Assembly: GCA_001801685.1 (NCBI GenBank)
Contig: MGYJ01000094.1
Coordinates: forward strand, 1 to 64,000
Direction: 5' to 3'
From: Gammaproteobacteria bacterium RIFCSPHIGHO2_12_FULL_63_22
GTDB taxonomy: Bacteria; Pseudomonadota; Gammaproteobacteria; Xanthomonadales; Xanthomonadaceae
DNA: 64,000 nt
This document shows positions 47,066-55,085 of the stretch, piece by piece. The notes beneath the pieces are model-generated. The model was not told the origin of the DNA, searched no databases, and worked only from the letters and a program-made list of their open reading frames with translations. How positions within the stretch are numbered: the first letter of the stretch is position 1; every line of letters begins with the position of its first letter. The position numbers were made by a program, and so were the translations under genes.

Positions 47066-48003
47066 TTGGCAGAGTCTCTTCCCGTTCCGGCTCCGATCAA
47101 CGCCGCGCCCTCGTGCTGGGAAACGCTGGTTTCATCGGGCGCCATCTCACCGACGCAATAAGCAGATCCGAGAGCTTCAACTATATCGAAGTGGCGGGAT
47201 TCCATGCATCCAACGCCCCCATTCCCTCATTCGCCCGGGCGCTGGAAGGTAGGGTAGACAGTCAACTCCTGGGAAAATGCTCACGCCCGGACGTCATTTT
47301 CTGGGCAATTGGCGGTGCCTCGGTAGGCGACTCAGTTCGCAATCCCGAGCACGACAGGCAATTGTCTATTCCGCCACTGAATGACCTGCTTGAATTGATG
47401 GCAAACCAATGGCGCGGATCGCATCTGGTATTTCTATCGAGCGCCGCAGTGTATGGCGCCTCGGGTTCGGAAGAGACCCGCACCGACTCCCCTCTGCTCG
47501 CGGTGTCGCCGTATGGCGAGAGCAAGGTGGCGTCTGAACGCATGATCGGCGAGAGCCTGGAAGACTCCGAGTACACGCTTGTCCGACCGTTTTCAGTCTA
47601 TGGTCCGGGACTACGGCGTCAACTTATCTGGGAAGCGCTGGCCAAGCTAGCTTCCGGAGACCTGGTCTTCTTCGGCACTGGCGACGAGATGCGTGACTGG
47701 GTCCATGTCAATGATCTGGTCCAGCTTCTGGTCCAGATCGGCGTCCGTACAGATGGTTTTCCGCGCATACTTAACGCCGGAACTGGCCTCGGAACCTCAG
47801 TTCGCGATGTGCTCGGACTCCTGTTCCAGATAGCTGGATCTAGCTCACAGCCGACATTCGCTGGAACAAAGCGAATCGGCGATCCGGACCGACTGGTCGC
47901 CTGTCCCCGGGAGCAAGCGCCTCTCACCGGATACTTGAAGACCACCCTCAATGCCGGCCTTCGCGACTACGTTCGTTGGCATGCGTCACTTCACAGACCA
48001 TGA
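47062..48003 (+). CDS. NAD-dependent sugar epimerase/dehydratase
   Basis: Extended SDR of 313 aa. The start ATG at 47062 overlaps the acyltransferase stop. NAD-binding RALVLGNAGFIGRHL and the catalytic LVFLSSAAVYGASGSEE, VSPYGESKVASERMIG (Tyr-x-x-x-Lys) and YTLVRPFSVYGPG are present. Late markers are FGTGDEMRDWVHVNDLV and LNAGTGLGTSVRDVLG. The sugar substrate is not obvious; UDP-hexose 4-epimerase or dTDP-sugar reductase are options. Coupled to the next gene by ATGA. Confidence 0.8.
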   Translation: MIGRVSSRSGSDQRRALVLGNAGFIGRHLTDAISRSESFNYIEVAGFHASNAPIPSFARALEGRVDSQLLGKCSRPDVIFWAIGGASVGDSVRNPEHDRQLSIPPLNDLLELMANQWRGSHLVFLSSAAVYGASGSEETRTDSPLLAVSPYGESKVASERMIGESLEDSEYTLVRPFSVYGPGLRRQLIWEALAKLASGDLVFFGTGDEMRDWVHVNDLVQLLVQIGVRTDGFPRILNAGTGLGTSVRDVLGLLFQIAGSSSQPTFAGTKRIGDPDRLVACPREQAPLTGYLKTTLNAGLRDYVRWHASLHRP

Positions 48004-49154
48004 AAATATTGCTGCCCGTTCGATTCCAATCCAGCAACTGGCTCGGAGGAGCGAACTATTTCCTGAGCTTGGTTTCGGCTATCGGAAAGCGAGCCGCCGA
48101 TGACGTGCGTGTATTCGTGGCGACCAATCGCCCCGAAGCCTTCAACGACATGCGCAATGCTGGCGTGACGATTGTTGAAGCGCCCTGGCTCGATCCTGAC
48201 GCCCAATGGGACTACAAGGCGAATGCGGTCCTTGCTGCGCTGACATCGGTCGATATCCGCCTCTACTCGCTCGCCCGTCAGTTGGGAGCGAGCGTGATCT
48301 CCCACGTCGTTCCCGGCCGACTCTCCCCTTGCCCGGCTTTGTTTTGGATGCCCGATTTCCAGCACTGCCACTACCCGGAGTTCTTCTCCGAACGAGAACG
48401 CTGGAGTCGAGATCGGAACATCACTGCGAGTAAGCGGTCGGGACACCTCTTGGTTAGTAGCCAAAGCGCCGCTCGCGACTTTCGGCGTTTTTTCCCGCAT
48501 CTGTCCGCAGTGGATGTCCATGTGGTTCCGTTTTCTCCCTTACTGGACCCAGGGAATCAACCCGCAACTCGGGAGGTCCTTGAAGCGCTGGGGATCCAGG
48601 GTAAGTTTTTCTTCCTTCCGAATCAGTTCTGGCGCCACAAGAATCATTCCGTTGTCGTGGAGGCACTGCGTCAACTGCCTGAATCGTTTCAAGTTATTTC
48701 GTCGGGCGCCATCAGCGACTATCGGGGCGATGGCCATATTCATGAGCTGCTCAAACGAATCACGTCCTATGACCTCACTGATCGGTTTCGACTTCTTGGC
48801 GTCTTGCCGCGCAACCAGATGATGGCATTGATGACCGCCTCTGTTGCGGTTATCAATCCTTCCCTTTTCGAGGGCTGGAGTTCAACGGTCGAGGAAGGAA
48901 AGGCTCAGGGCAAGCGATTGATACTTTCGGACATTGATGTCCACAGGGAACAGGCTGCAGTAGGTGCCATCTATTTCGATCCGAAGGATCCGGCGGATTT
49001 AGCTGCCGCAATGGCACGCGCACTGGCGGAGTTTGATCCAGCCACCGAGCAAGAAAGGGCCGCCCTTGCGCCCGCAAGGTACGCTGGTGCCGTAAAGGTA
49101 TTCGCGGAAAGGTACATCGACGCCGTAAGAATCGTGGCGCGACATACGAAATGA
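48000..49154 (+). CDS. Glycosyltransferase, GT-B fold (GT4-like)
   Basis: Sugar transferase of 384 aa in the GT1/GT4 superfamily. The ATG at 48000 overlaps the stop of the epimerase. Features are the N-terminal MKILLPVRFQSSNWLGGANY, HVVPGRLSPCPALFWMPDFQ, a middle KFFFLPNQFWRHKNHSVVVE, and the C-terminal donor-binding EX7E-like stretch NPSLFEGWSSTVEEGKAQGK. It is the last gene of the plus-strand run. Thirty-five bases separate it from a convergent ABC transporter. Confidence 0.82.
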   Translation: MKILLPVRFQSSNWLGGANYFLSLVSAIGKRAADDVRVFVATNRPEAFNDMRNAGVTIVEAPWLDPDAQWDYKANAVLAALTSVDIRLYSLARQLGASVISHVVPGRLSPCPALFWMPDFQHCHYPEFFSERERWSRDRNITASKRSGHLLVSSQSAARDFRRFFPHLSAVDVHVVPFSPLLDPGNQPATREVLEALGIQGKFFFLPNQFWRHKNHSVVVEALRQLPESFQVISSGAISDYRGDGHIHELLKRITSYDLTDRFRLLGVLPRNQMMALMTASVAVINPSLFEGWSSTVEEGKAQGKRLILSDIDVHREQAAVGAIYFDPKDPADLAAAMARALAEFDPATEQERAALAPARYAGAVKVFAERYIDAVRIVARHTK

Positions 49155-49189
49155 TCATCTGATTAGCTCAGAATTATTCCATTCGCCCC

Positions 49190-50977
49190 TCAAGACTGGC
49201 CTGCATAGAGCTTCCGATAGGTCTCCGACGCGCGCAACAGTTCATCGTGCTTTCCGCTCGCTTCGAGCCTTCCATTGGACAGCACGTAAATCCGGTCACA
49301 CGCTATGACGGTCGACAGGCGATGCGCCACGATCACAATGCTCACCTGCCCTCGGAGCTTCTCGATCTCGGAGATGAGTTCGGCTTCCGAAATAGTGTCA
49401 AGGGAACTCGTCGCCTCGTCGAAGACCAGGATTTCCGGAGAACGATACAAGGCCCTTGCAATGCCAATGCGCTGCCGTTGTCCGCCCGAACAACGCAGCC
49501 CGTTCTCCCCCAAACGCGTCTCCACGCCTCCTGGCAGTGCGTCGATCATAGCCATCAGGTTTGCGGCCTTCAACGCGCCGATCACGCGATCCAGGTCAGG
49601 ATGCTCTTCGAACGAAACATTGAATGCGATGGATTCGTCGAGCAGCGTGATCGCCTGCGGCACATAGCCGACCAGACCTTGCATTGCATGGCTGGTGAAG
49701 GGATCGAACTGGACGCCATCGCAGGTAAATACCCCAGACGTCGACTTCTGCAGGCCGGTGAATATGTCCAGCAACGTCGTCTTTCCTGCCCCGGAAGATC
49801 CCACGATTCCGATAGACTCGCTTCGACCCAACTTGAGATCGATGTCGGCCAGGATCTCTTTGTCTCCGTATCGAAATCCGACACCGCGCAGTTCGATCAT
49901 GCGAGTGAACTCAAGCTTGTCGTGCTGCCGAGGCACGGCCTCTCCAGCGAGTTTTTCGCGGATATCCATAAGCATCCGAACATACTGTCCGGAACCGGCA
50001 AAGACGTTGAGCGAACCCATCAGCCGTGAGAACGACGGGATGGCGCGCATCGTCGCGATGACGATTAGTCCCAACAGCGGACCTGCCTCAGCCAGCGGCA
50101 TCTTCAACAGCACGACGGCCAACGAGAGGGTTACGATTGCAACAAGAGCAAAAAACTCGATGAGCATTCTCGGCAACGTGTGCAGTACATTGAGCTGAGC
50201 GCCCAGCTGTGCATGTCCGAGAGATACGCGACTACTACGCTGCTCGAAGAGGCTCTCGAGACCCATGATCTTGATGTCCCGGATCGCACTTGCGATTGAA
50301 TACAGAAGCCTGTACCTGACGATATCCACCTGCCGGAGCGTTGATGCCACACGTACCGAACGGCGAACCACCAGCCAATAGACGACAAGAGCCGCGCCCC
50401 CGCCGAACAGTAGCGCGCTGAGCGCGAATGTTGGCTGGATCCAGAGGAAGCCGATGAACATCAGAACGAGCAGGAGGAGATCGTTTGCTGCCTGCATAAT
50501 CGCGGCAATCGCTGCAGACGCGTGCGGAGTTACCGAGATAGTCCCGGCGATCTCGGAAGCAGCGGTTTGTTGAAATGTCGCGTACCTCGCATTAAGAACT
50601 TTCGAGGTCAGGTCATCCGTCAGCCTCGCCGTGCAACGGGAAAGTATCCGGACCTGCGTCCGTATCAGGAGTATCTGGACCAGCGTCTTGAGGACGTAGA
50701 AGACGACGAGGCACATGCCGAGAATCAATACGAAGGTCGAGTGCGGCATGTTGGCAAGGTTCGAGTCTAGCCCTACCCTCAAGAGCAAGGGCCTCACGAG
50801 CGTCGGATCAGTCAACAGCTTCAGAAAGGGGAATACGATGGCGATTCCGACAAGGTCCAGGAGGGAAACCAAGCCAAGGTTGGCGAATAGTGTCGCCGCG
50901 TTTCGCCTCCCTATTTCACGGAGCAGGAAGCGAAGCATTGGACTGCTCGGCATGAGGTTCGAGAGTCTGGAGTTCAT
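49190..50977 (-). CDS. ABC transporter, membrane-ATPase fusion (MsbA/PglK-like)
   Basis: Type IV ABC exporter half-transporter of 595 aa that probably moves a lipid-linked glycan across the inner membrane. Six helices lie in the first 320 residues (for example LVSLLDLVGIAIVFPFLKLL), then the ATPase with Walker A GIVGSSGAGKTTLLDIF, signature LRCSGGQRQRIGIARALYRS, Walker B LVFDEATSSLD and the H-loop IVAHRLSTVI. In Campylobacter the related PglK flips the undecaprenyl-linked glycan. No Wzx or Wzy is seen in the window, so this may be the flippase. Its start overlaps the stop of the next gene upstream (ATGA). Confidence 0.85.
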   Translation of the reverse strand: MNSRLSNLMPSSPMLRFLLREIGRRNAATLFANLGLVSLLDLVGIAIVFPFLKLLTDPTLVRPLLLRVGLDSNLANMPHSTFVLILGMCLVVFYVLKTLVQILLIRTQVRILSRCTARLTDDLTSKVLNARYATFQQTAASEIAGTISVTPHASAAIAAIMQAANDLLLLVLMFIGFLWIQPTFALSALLFGGGAALVVYWLVVRRSVRVASTLRQVDIVRYRLLYSIASAIRDIKIMGLESLFEQRSSRVSLGHAQLGAQLNVLHTLPRMLIEFFALVAIVTLSLAVVLLKMPLAEAGPLLGLIVIATMRAIPSFSRLMGSLNVFAGSGQYVRMLMDIREKLAGEAVPRQHDKLEFTRMIELRGVGFRYGDKEILADIDLKLGRSESIGIVGSSGAGKTTLLDIFTGLQKSTSGVFTCDGVQFDPFTSHAMQGLVGYVPQAITLLDESIAFNVSFEEHPDLDRVIGALKAANLMAMIDALPGGVETRLGENGLRCSGGQRQRIGIARALYRSPEILVFDEATSSLDTISEAELISEIEKLRGQVSIVIVAHRLSTVIACDRIYVLSNGRLEASGKHDELLRASETYRKLYAGQS

Positions 50978-51852
50978 TCTTTACCCATCATCATTTCAAC
51001 CAGTCCCTGCATGCCTACCGTTGGTTTCCAACCCAGGCTTCGTATCAGGGTCGGCTTGCTGACCAAGACATCGTATTCCGCCACGAATCCCTCCGGCACC
51101 ACGAGGTGGTCATCCAGGTTGAGTCCCACCAGGGAAAAGCAAAGCTCGGCCCATTCCCGAATGGTGTGTGTCTCTCCGCAGCCGATGACAGCCTCGTACA
51201 CCTTGTCCTGCTGGACCAGCGCCCAAGCGGCATCGACGATGTCCCCGGCAAAATTGAACTCCTTGCGCACGCTGGCGTTTCCGATGGTAACTACCTCGTC
51301 GCTCCCGGCGGCTATCCTCGATGCAGCGGCAGCGATCGCCTGGTTGACATGCGACTCCGACCTCATTGGACTGTCGTGGTTGAAGAAGTACCCGACGAAA
51401 ACATGCAAGCCGAAAGCTGCACGATAATATCTTCCGGCGTAGGTCGAGTGGATTCGGGCGAGGGCGTATGCACTGCTCGCCTCAAACTCGCAATCCTCGT
51501 CGATGGGCAACCCTTGATTTCGGAACTGCAAGGCGCTTCCCGAAAGAAACACTCTGGCCGACGAACAACTCCGGTAAACATTTTCGAGGATGTTAAGTGT
51601 TCCGGTGCTGATGGACTGGTGGTTCTCGAAGAGGAATGAGTGTCGCGCGCTCGACGTGGCGGCAAGATGAAACACGAAATCGGGGTGATGTCGCTTGATC
51701 ACGGACTCGACGAATCCGAAATCAGAAACGTCACCCGCGTGCTCTCCATCCTTTCGCGACGTTCCGACGACCTGCACTCCGTGTGAACGAAGAAGACGAG
51801 ATAGGTAATGGCCATCCTGGCCAGATGCACCAAAGATCACTGCGGTTCCCAT
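50974..51852 (-). CDS. GDP-mannose dehydratase-like SDR with altered active site
   Basis: SDR of the GMD branch, 292 aa, starting MGTAVIFGASGQDGHYLSRL at the ATG at 51852 (the upstream frame belongs to the neighbour). It has FHLAATSSARHSF, SGSALQFRNQG and YFFNHDSPMRSES, as in GMD. The catalytic pair reads SSAYALARIHSTY: Tyr129-x-x-x-Arg133, with an Arg codon (CGA) where Lys is required in almost all SDRs. It could therefore be a changed enzyme or a non-catalytic protein. It is also shorter than GMD. It overlaps the ABC gene by four bases and follows two FkbM-type genes. Confidence 0.75.
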   Translation of the reverse strand: MGTAVIFGASGQDGHYLSRLLRSHGVQVVGTSRKDGEHAGDVSDFGFVESVIKRHHPDFVFHLAATSSARHSFLFENHQSISTGTLNILENVYRSCSSARVFLSGSALQFRNQGLPIDEDCEFEASSAYALARIHSTYAGRYYRAAFGLHVFVGYFFNHDSPMRSESHVNQAIAAAASRIAAGSDEVVTIGNASVRKEFNFAGDIVDAAWALVQQDKVYEAVIGCGETHTIREWAELCFSLVGLNLDDHLVVPEGFVAEYDVLVSKPTLIRSLGWKPTVGMQGLVEMMMGKE

Positions 51853-51868
51853 CAGTGACGCTTCTCGG

Positions 51869-52819
51869 CTAACACAGCAGGATGTCCGTCGAATCACCGG
51901 CCTGACCCAGCCGTTCGAACAGGTCATCGATCTGAGCTACCGGAATGGCCGAAGGCGCAGGGTCAGCCAAGTCGTAAAAATGGTTGTACTTCGCCACTGC
52001 ACGCTTGAACGAATCCACTGCATCAGCCCGGATCAGGCCATACGGCCATACCTCGGTAACCAAGAAGACCCTGGCATCCGTGACCGCCTCGGCTCCAGCG
52101 AGCACATGGCCTTCGTAGCCTTGGACATCCATCCAGACCAGGGAAGACTCCCGGTCAATCTTTCCGATCAGACGGTCGAACCTGGTGGAAGGTACCTCGA
52201 TCGACTTTCTGCGCCCCTCTCCAAACGCGCCTGGGCCGGACGCGACCCGGACACGGTGATCTCCGTAGTTGGTCTCGGCCAGTTCGAAGCAAAGCGTCTG
52301 GTCATCCTGCGATCCCAGGGCCAGATTATGGTGCTCAATCTGAGCCTGAAGCCCGTTCAAGTAGATATTCGCGACCAACAGCTCATAATTCCTGGGCTCA
52401 GGTTCGATCGCAACTGCACGCTTGGCGATACCCCGCTTCACCGCGGGGATACAGATGACTCCGATATTCGCCCCGATGTCATACACGGTCTCTAACTTGA
52501 AGCCTTCAGGTAACAGCGCGACCGTCGCTTCAAACTTTTCGAAGTCGAAGCCACCGGTCTTCCTGACGGTTGCGCCTATCGTCATGTCAGCCAGGCTGAC
52601 GACGTACACTTCGCCACCTTGCTGAGCCAATACCAGCGGAGTGACTTCCGATTGCCAATCGTTGATGTACAGCAAGTTGTTTCGCTTGCAGAACCGGACA
52701 AGGCCAACCACCTGACCCTGGAAGGGGCGCAGCAGGGTGGTGATCGCGGATAAGGTTGCGATTGCAAAACCCCTGCGCCATCTCGAAAACAGGCCTTCTG
52801 CCTTAGTCGTGGAAGTCAT
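51869..52819 (-). CDS. FkbM-family methyltransferase
   Basis: SAM-dependent O-methyltransferase of the FkbM type, 316 aa. The start MTSTTKAEGLFSRW at 52819 overlaps the stop of the next gene upstream (ATGA). SAM site: TVYDIGANIGVICIPAVKRG with AVAIEPEPRNYELLVANIYL. Later marks are SLVWMDVQGYEGHVLAGAEA and FLVTEVWPYGLI. The family methylates sugar or polyketide hydroxyls, so it probably decorates the glycan here. The N-terminal 90 residues before the fold are an extension of unknown use. Confidence 0.82.
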   Translation of the reverse strand: MTSTTKAEGLFSRWRRGFAIATLSAITTLLRPFQGQVVGLVRFCKRNNLLYINDWQSEVTPLVLAQQGGEVYVVSLADMTIGATVRKTGGFDFEKFEATVALLPEGFKLETVYDIGANIGVICIPAVKRGIAKRAVAIEPEPRNYELLVANIYLNGLQAQIEHHNLALGSQDDQTLCFELAETNYGDHRVRVASGPGAFGEGRRKSIEVPSTRFDRLIGKIDRESSLVWMDVQGYEGHVLAGAEAVTDARVFLVTEVWPYGLIRADAVDSFKRAVAKYNHFYDLADPAPSAIPVAQIDDLFERLGQAGDSTDILLC

Positions 52820-53619
52820 GGGCCCATTCCCTCGCTTGTTCTCGCACCCGCGCCTGGCTGGGGAGAACGAAACCATCGTGACAACACAAATATTGTATTG
52901 ATGTAGGTGTCGGCATAAATCTCATAGCCTTTCGACAGCAGGAAGTCCGCAATGGAATGGTCCTTGTCGCGGACGTGGTTCTCGGAATAATGGCAAGTTT
53001 CAACGCAAATGACCGGAATCGGGAATGAATCGAAATCAAGCGCTTTCAACACTCGAAGATCCAGTGTCTCAATGTCAATCGAAAGCAACGTGGGAAACGC
53101 GTCGAACTCGGCCTTGATCAGCGAATTGATGTGGACCATCGGCACCGTGACGACGTCCGTGACGCACGCGGTGCCAGATTGAACACGCTTGTCCGCCTCC
53201 TCCCGGTTAAACGTACTGCCTCCGCCTTCCATGAAATAGAGAGATGACGCCGGCTCGGCGCTATCGGTGACGCCGACGTTCAGCACCTTGTCGCGTGGCC
53301 TCATCTGCCGGTACAGCTCAATAAAAGTGCGGTCGGCATCGACGCATACCCCCCGTGCCCCACTAAGGTAAAGCAGGCATGTATTGCTGCCCGCCGTGGG
53401 GTGCCGGGAGCCAATATCGAGATAGGAAACCTGGTCCAGACTGATCTTGCAGTCAAGAAACAGGAAGCGGAGGACGCAGTCCTCGCCTGCCTGGGAGAAC
53501 GACTGATGGCCAAACCGGAAGAAAGGTGCGCCAAGCAAGGCGAACAGCTTTTGTCTGAGAAAACTCCGGCTCGAACCTGGAACCAGTCCCTTCATCCAAC
53601 TCAGCGTCGACTCGCCCAT
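52816..53619 (-). CDS. FkbM-like methyltransferase
   Basis: Second FkbM-type protein, 267 aa. I chose the ATG at 53619 because GAGGA stands at the right distance; a GTG at 53673 would add 18 residues. SAM-fold parts are VSYLDIGSRHPTAGSNTCLL, GVCVDADRTFIELYRQMRP, a PTLLSIDIETLDLRVLKALD step and PIPVICVETCHY. The glycine motif DIGSRHPTAGSN differs from the usual DIGANxG. Overlaps its downstream neighbour by four bases. Substrate unknown. Confidence 0.78.
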   Translation of the reverse strand: MGESTLSWMKGLVPGSSRSFLRQKLFALLGAPFFRFGHQSFSQAGEDCVLRFLFLDCKISLDQVSYLDIGSRHPTAGSNTCLLYLSGARGVCVDADRTFIELYRQMRPRDKVLNVGVTDSAEPASSLYFMEGGGSTFNREEADKRVQSGTACVTDVVTVPMVHINSLIKAEFDAFPTLLSIDIETLDLRVLKALDFDSFPIPVICVETCHYSENHVRDKDHSIADFLLSKGYEIYADTYINTIFVLSRWFRSPQPGAGARTSEGMGP

Positions 53620-53679
53620 CACATTCCTCGGCAACCTGGCGGCATCGATTCCCGAAGCGGAACGCGACCCCACATGTGT

Positions 53680-54909
53680 CTAGATTATTTCAATTTCCGG
53701 TAGCGGAAAAATGAACTTCCCGCCTCGCTCGGAGAATTCCCGTTCGCGCTCAAGGATTCCGTGCTTGAAGTGCCACGGGAAGACCAGGAAGTAATCTGGC
53801 TGCATGGCTCGGGCGTCCCGCTCCGAAACAATGGGAATGTGGGTCCCTGGAGTGAAAGCCCCGAACTTGTCCTGGTTGACCTCGGCAATGCACTTGATAA
53901 GCTCCGGACCCAGGCCGCAGAACTGCAGCAGCACGTTGCCTTTGGTGCTAGCACCGTATCCCACGATCGTCTTGCCATCTGCCACCAGGGCTTCGACCAA
54001 CGCCTTCAGGTTTTTTCGATGCCTGAAGACACGGGAGGCGAACTCCTCGTAGGGCTTCAGGGAGGTGAGCTCCATCTCGTCTTCCTGCCTCAACAGCCAG
54101 TCGATCACAGCCGAGTTCGACTTGTACGATGCTGCGTCCTTGCATGCGGTCACTGCAAAACTTCCACCATTGACGGCGTTCATCTGCACATCGATGATGC
54201 GCATCCCGCACCGCCCGAGGATATCCTTGACCACTCGCAGCGAATAGAACTCAAGGTGTTCGTGACAAATCGTGTCATAGGAATTCGTGCGCAACATCGA
54301 GGGCATGTAGCTCTGCTCGAAATGCCAGATTCCGTCGTCCGCCAGGATGCTTTCAAGGTCAGCTACGAAATCCAGGGGCGCCGCCAGATCGTAGAACATT
54401 GCAATCGAGGTGATGATGCGTGCCTTTCGACCCGGGAACGACGCCCGGATGGCTGCAGCAGAGAAAAAGTCGGTAATAAGCGAGATGTCATCGTCGTAGA
54501 ATTCACGGAACTTCTGGCCCGTTGGATCGATGCCCACGCGCTGGTACTGCCCTTCATATGCCTTGAGCAAAGTCGCGTCATTGCTGCCGATATCGATGAC
54601 CAGCGAGCCTGGCTCAGGATTGACCAACCTCTCGATCGACCGAATCTTCTGCTGGAGATGGCGAACCATCGAAGCGTTTAGCCCGGAGCGATAGCCATAG
54701 TTGTCGCCGTACATTTCGCCTGGATCGTATGAGTGCCGCATCTGCAGAAGTCCGCAGCCGCCGCAGAACGCGATATCCAGGGGGCCCTTCGTAACAACGT
54801 CTTCGACCGATCGGGGGAACACCCCAGTCAGGTGTTGCTCTCCCAGCGAAAGCACGGTATTCAGATCGCCGCTTCCGCAAACCCGGCACTTCTTGATTTC
54901 AGTGTACAT
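53680..54909 (-). CDS. Sugar C-methyltransferase (NovU/TylC3 type)
   Basis: Methyltransferase of 409 aa with three parts: a zinc-binding head (KKCRVCGSGDLNTV and IAFCGGCGLLQ), the SAM domain (SLVIDIGSNDATLLKAYEGQ), and a C-terminal domain with GYGASTKGNVLLQFCGL. The motif ICHEHLEFYSLRVVKDIL marks the family that adds methyl to C3 of keto-deoxy sugars. It probably makes a branched sugar for the glycan, perhaps from a GDP-keto sugar of the GMD-like enzymes. It heads the minus-strand run and is divergent from the next gene. Confidence 0.85.
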   Translation of the reverse strand: MYTEIKKCRVCGSGDLNTVLSLGEQHLTGVFPRSVEDVVTKGPLDIAFCGGCGLLQMRHSYDPGEMYGDNYGYRSGLNASMVRHLQQKIRSIERLVNPEPGSLVIDIGSNDATLLKAYEGQYQRVGIDPTGQKFREFYDDDISLITDFFSAAAIRASFPGRKARIITSIAMFYDLAAPLDFVADLESILADDGIWHFEQSYMPSMLRTNSYDTICHEHLEFYSLRVVKDILGRCGMRIIDVQMNAVNGGSFAVTACKDAASYKSNSAVIDWLLRQEDEMELTSLKPYEEFASRVFRHRKNLKALVEALVADGKTIVGYGASTKGNVLLQFCGLGPELIKCIAEVNQDKFGAFTPGTHIPIVSERDARAMQPDYFLVFPWHFKHGILEREREFSERGGKFIFPLPEIEII

Positions 54910-54969
54910 GTCGCCCGCCTGGCCTCACTGGTTCTGCAACAAATCCCGACCCGACTGGACCGACCGGAT

Positions 54970-54987
54970 CAAGGGGCTGGCCCCTTG
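54970..54987. promoter_or_regulatory. 18-base palindrome in the divergent gap
   Basis: CAAGGGGCTGGCCCCTTG has 8-bp arms and a 2-base centre. It lies in the 176-base gap between the divergent C-methyltransferase (54909) and the hypothetical gene at 55086. It could be an operator or a hairpin in a leader. No promoter pair was identified with certainty around it. Confidence 0.3.
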
Positions 54988-55085
54988 GAAGGCTTCCAGA
55001 TTCAGCTGTTGATGATTCATTGCAATGCCCGCGAAGTCAATTGAATACCTTCGTCTTTTCCGCTCCATCGCGCCATAATGCGCAC

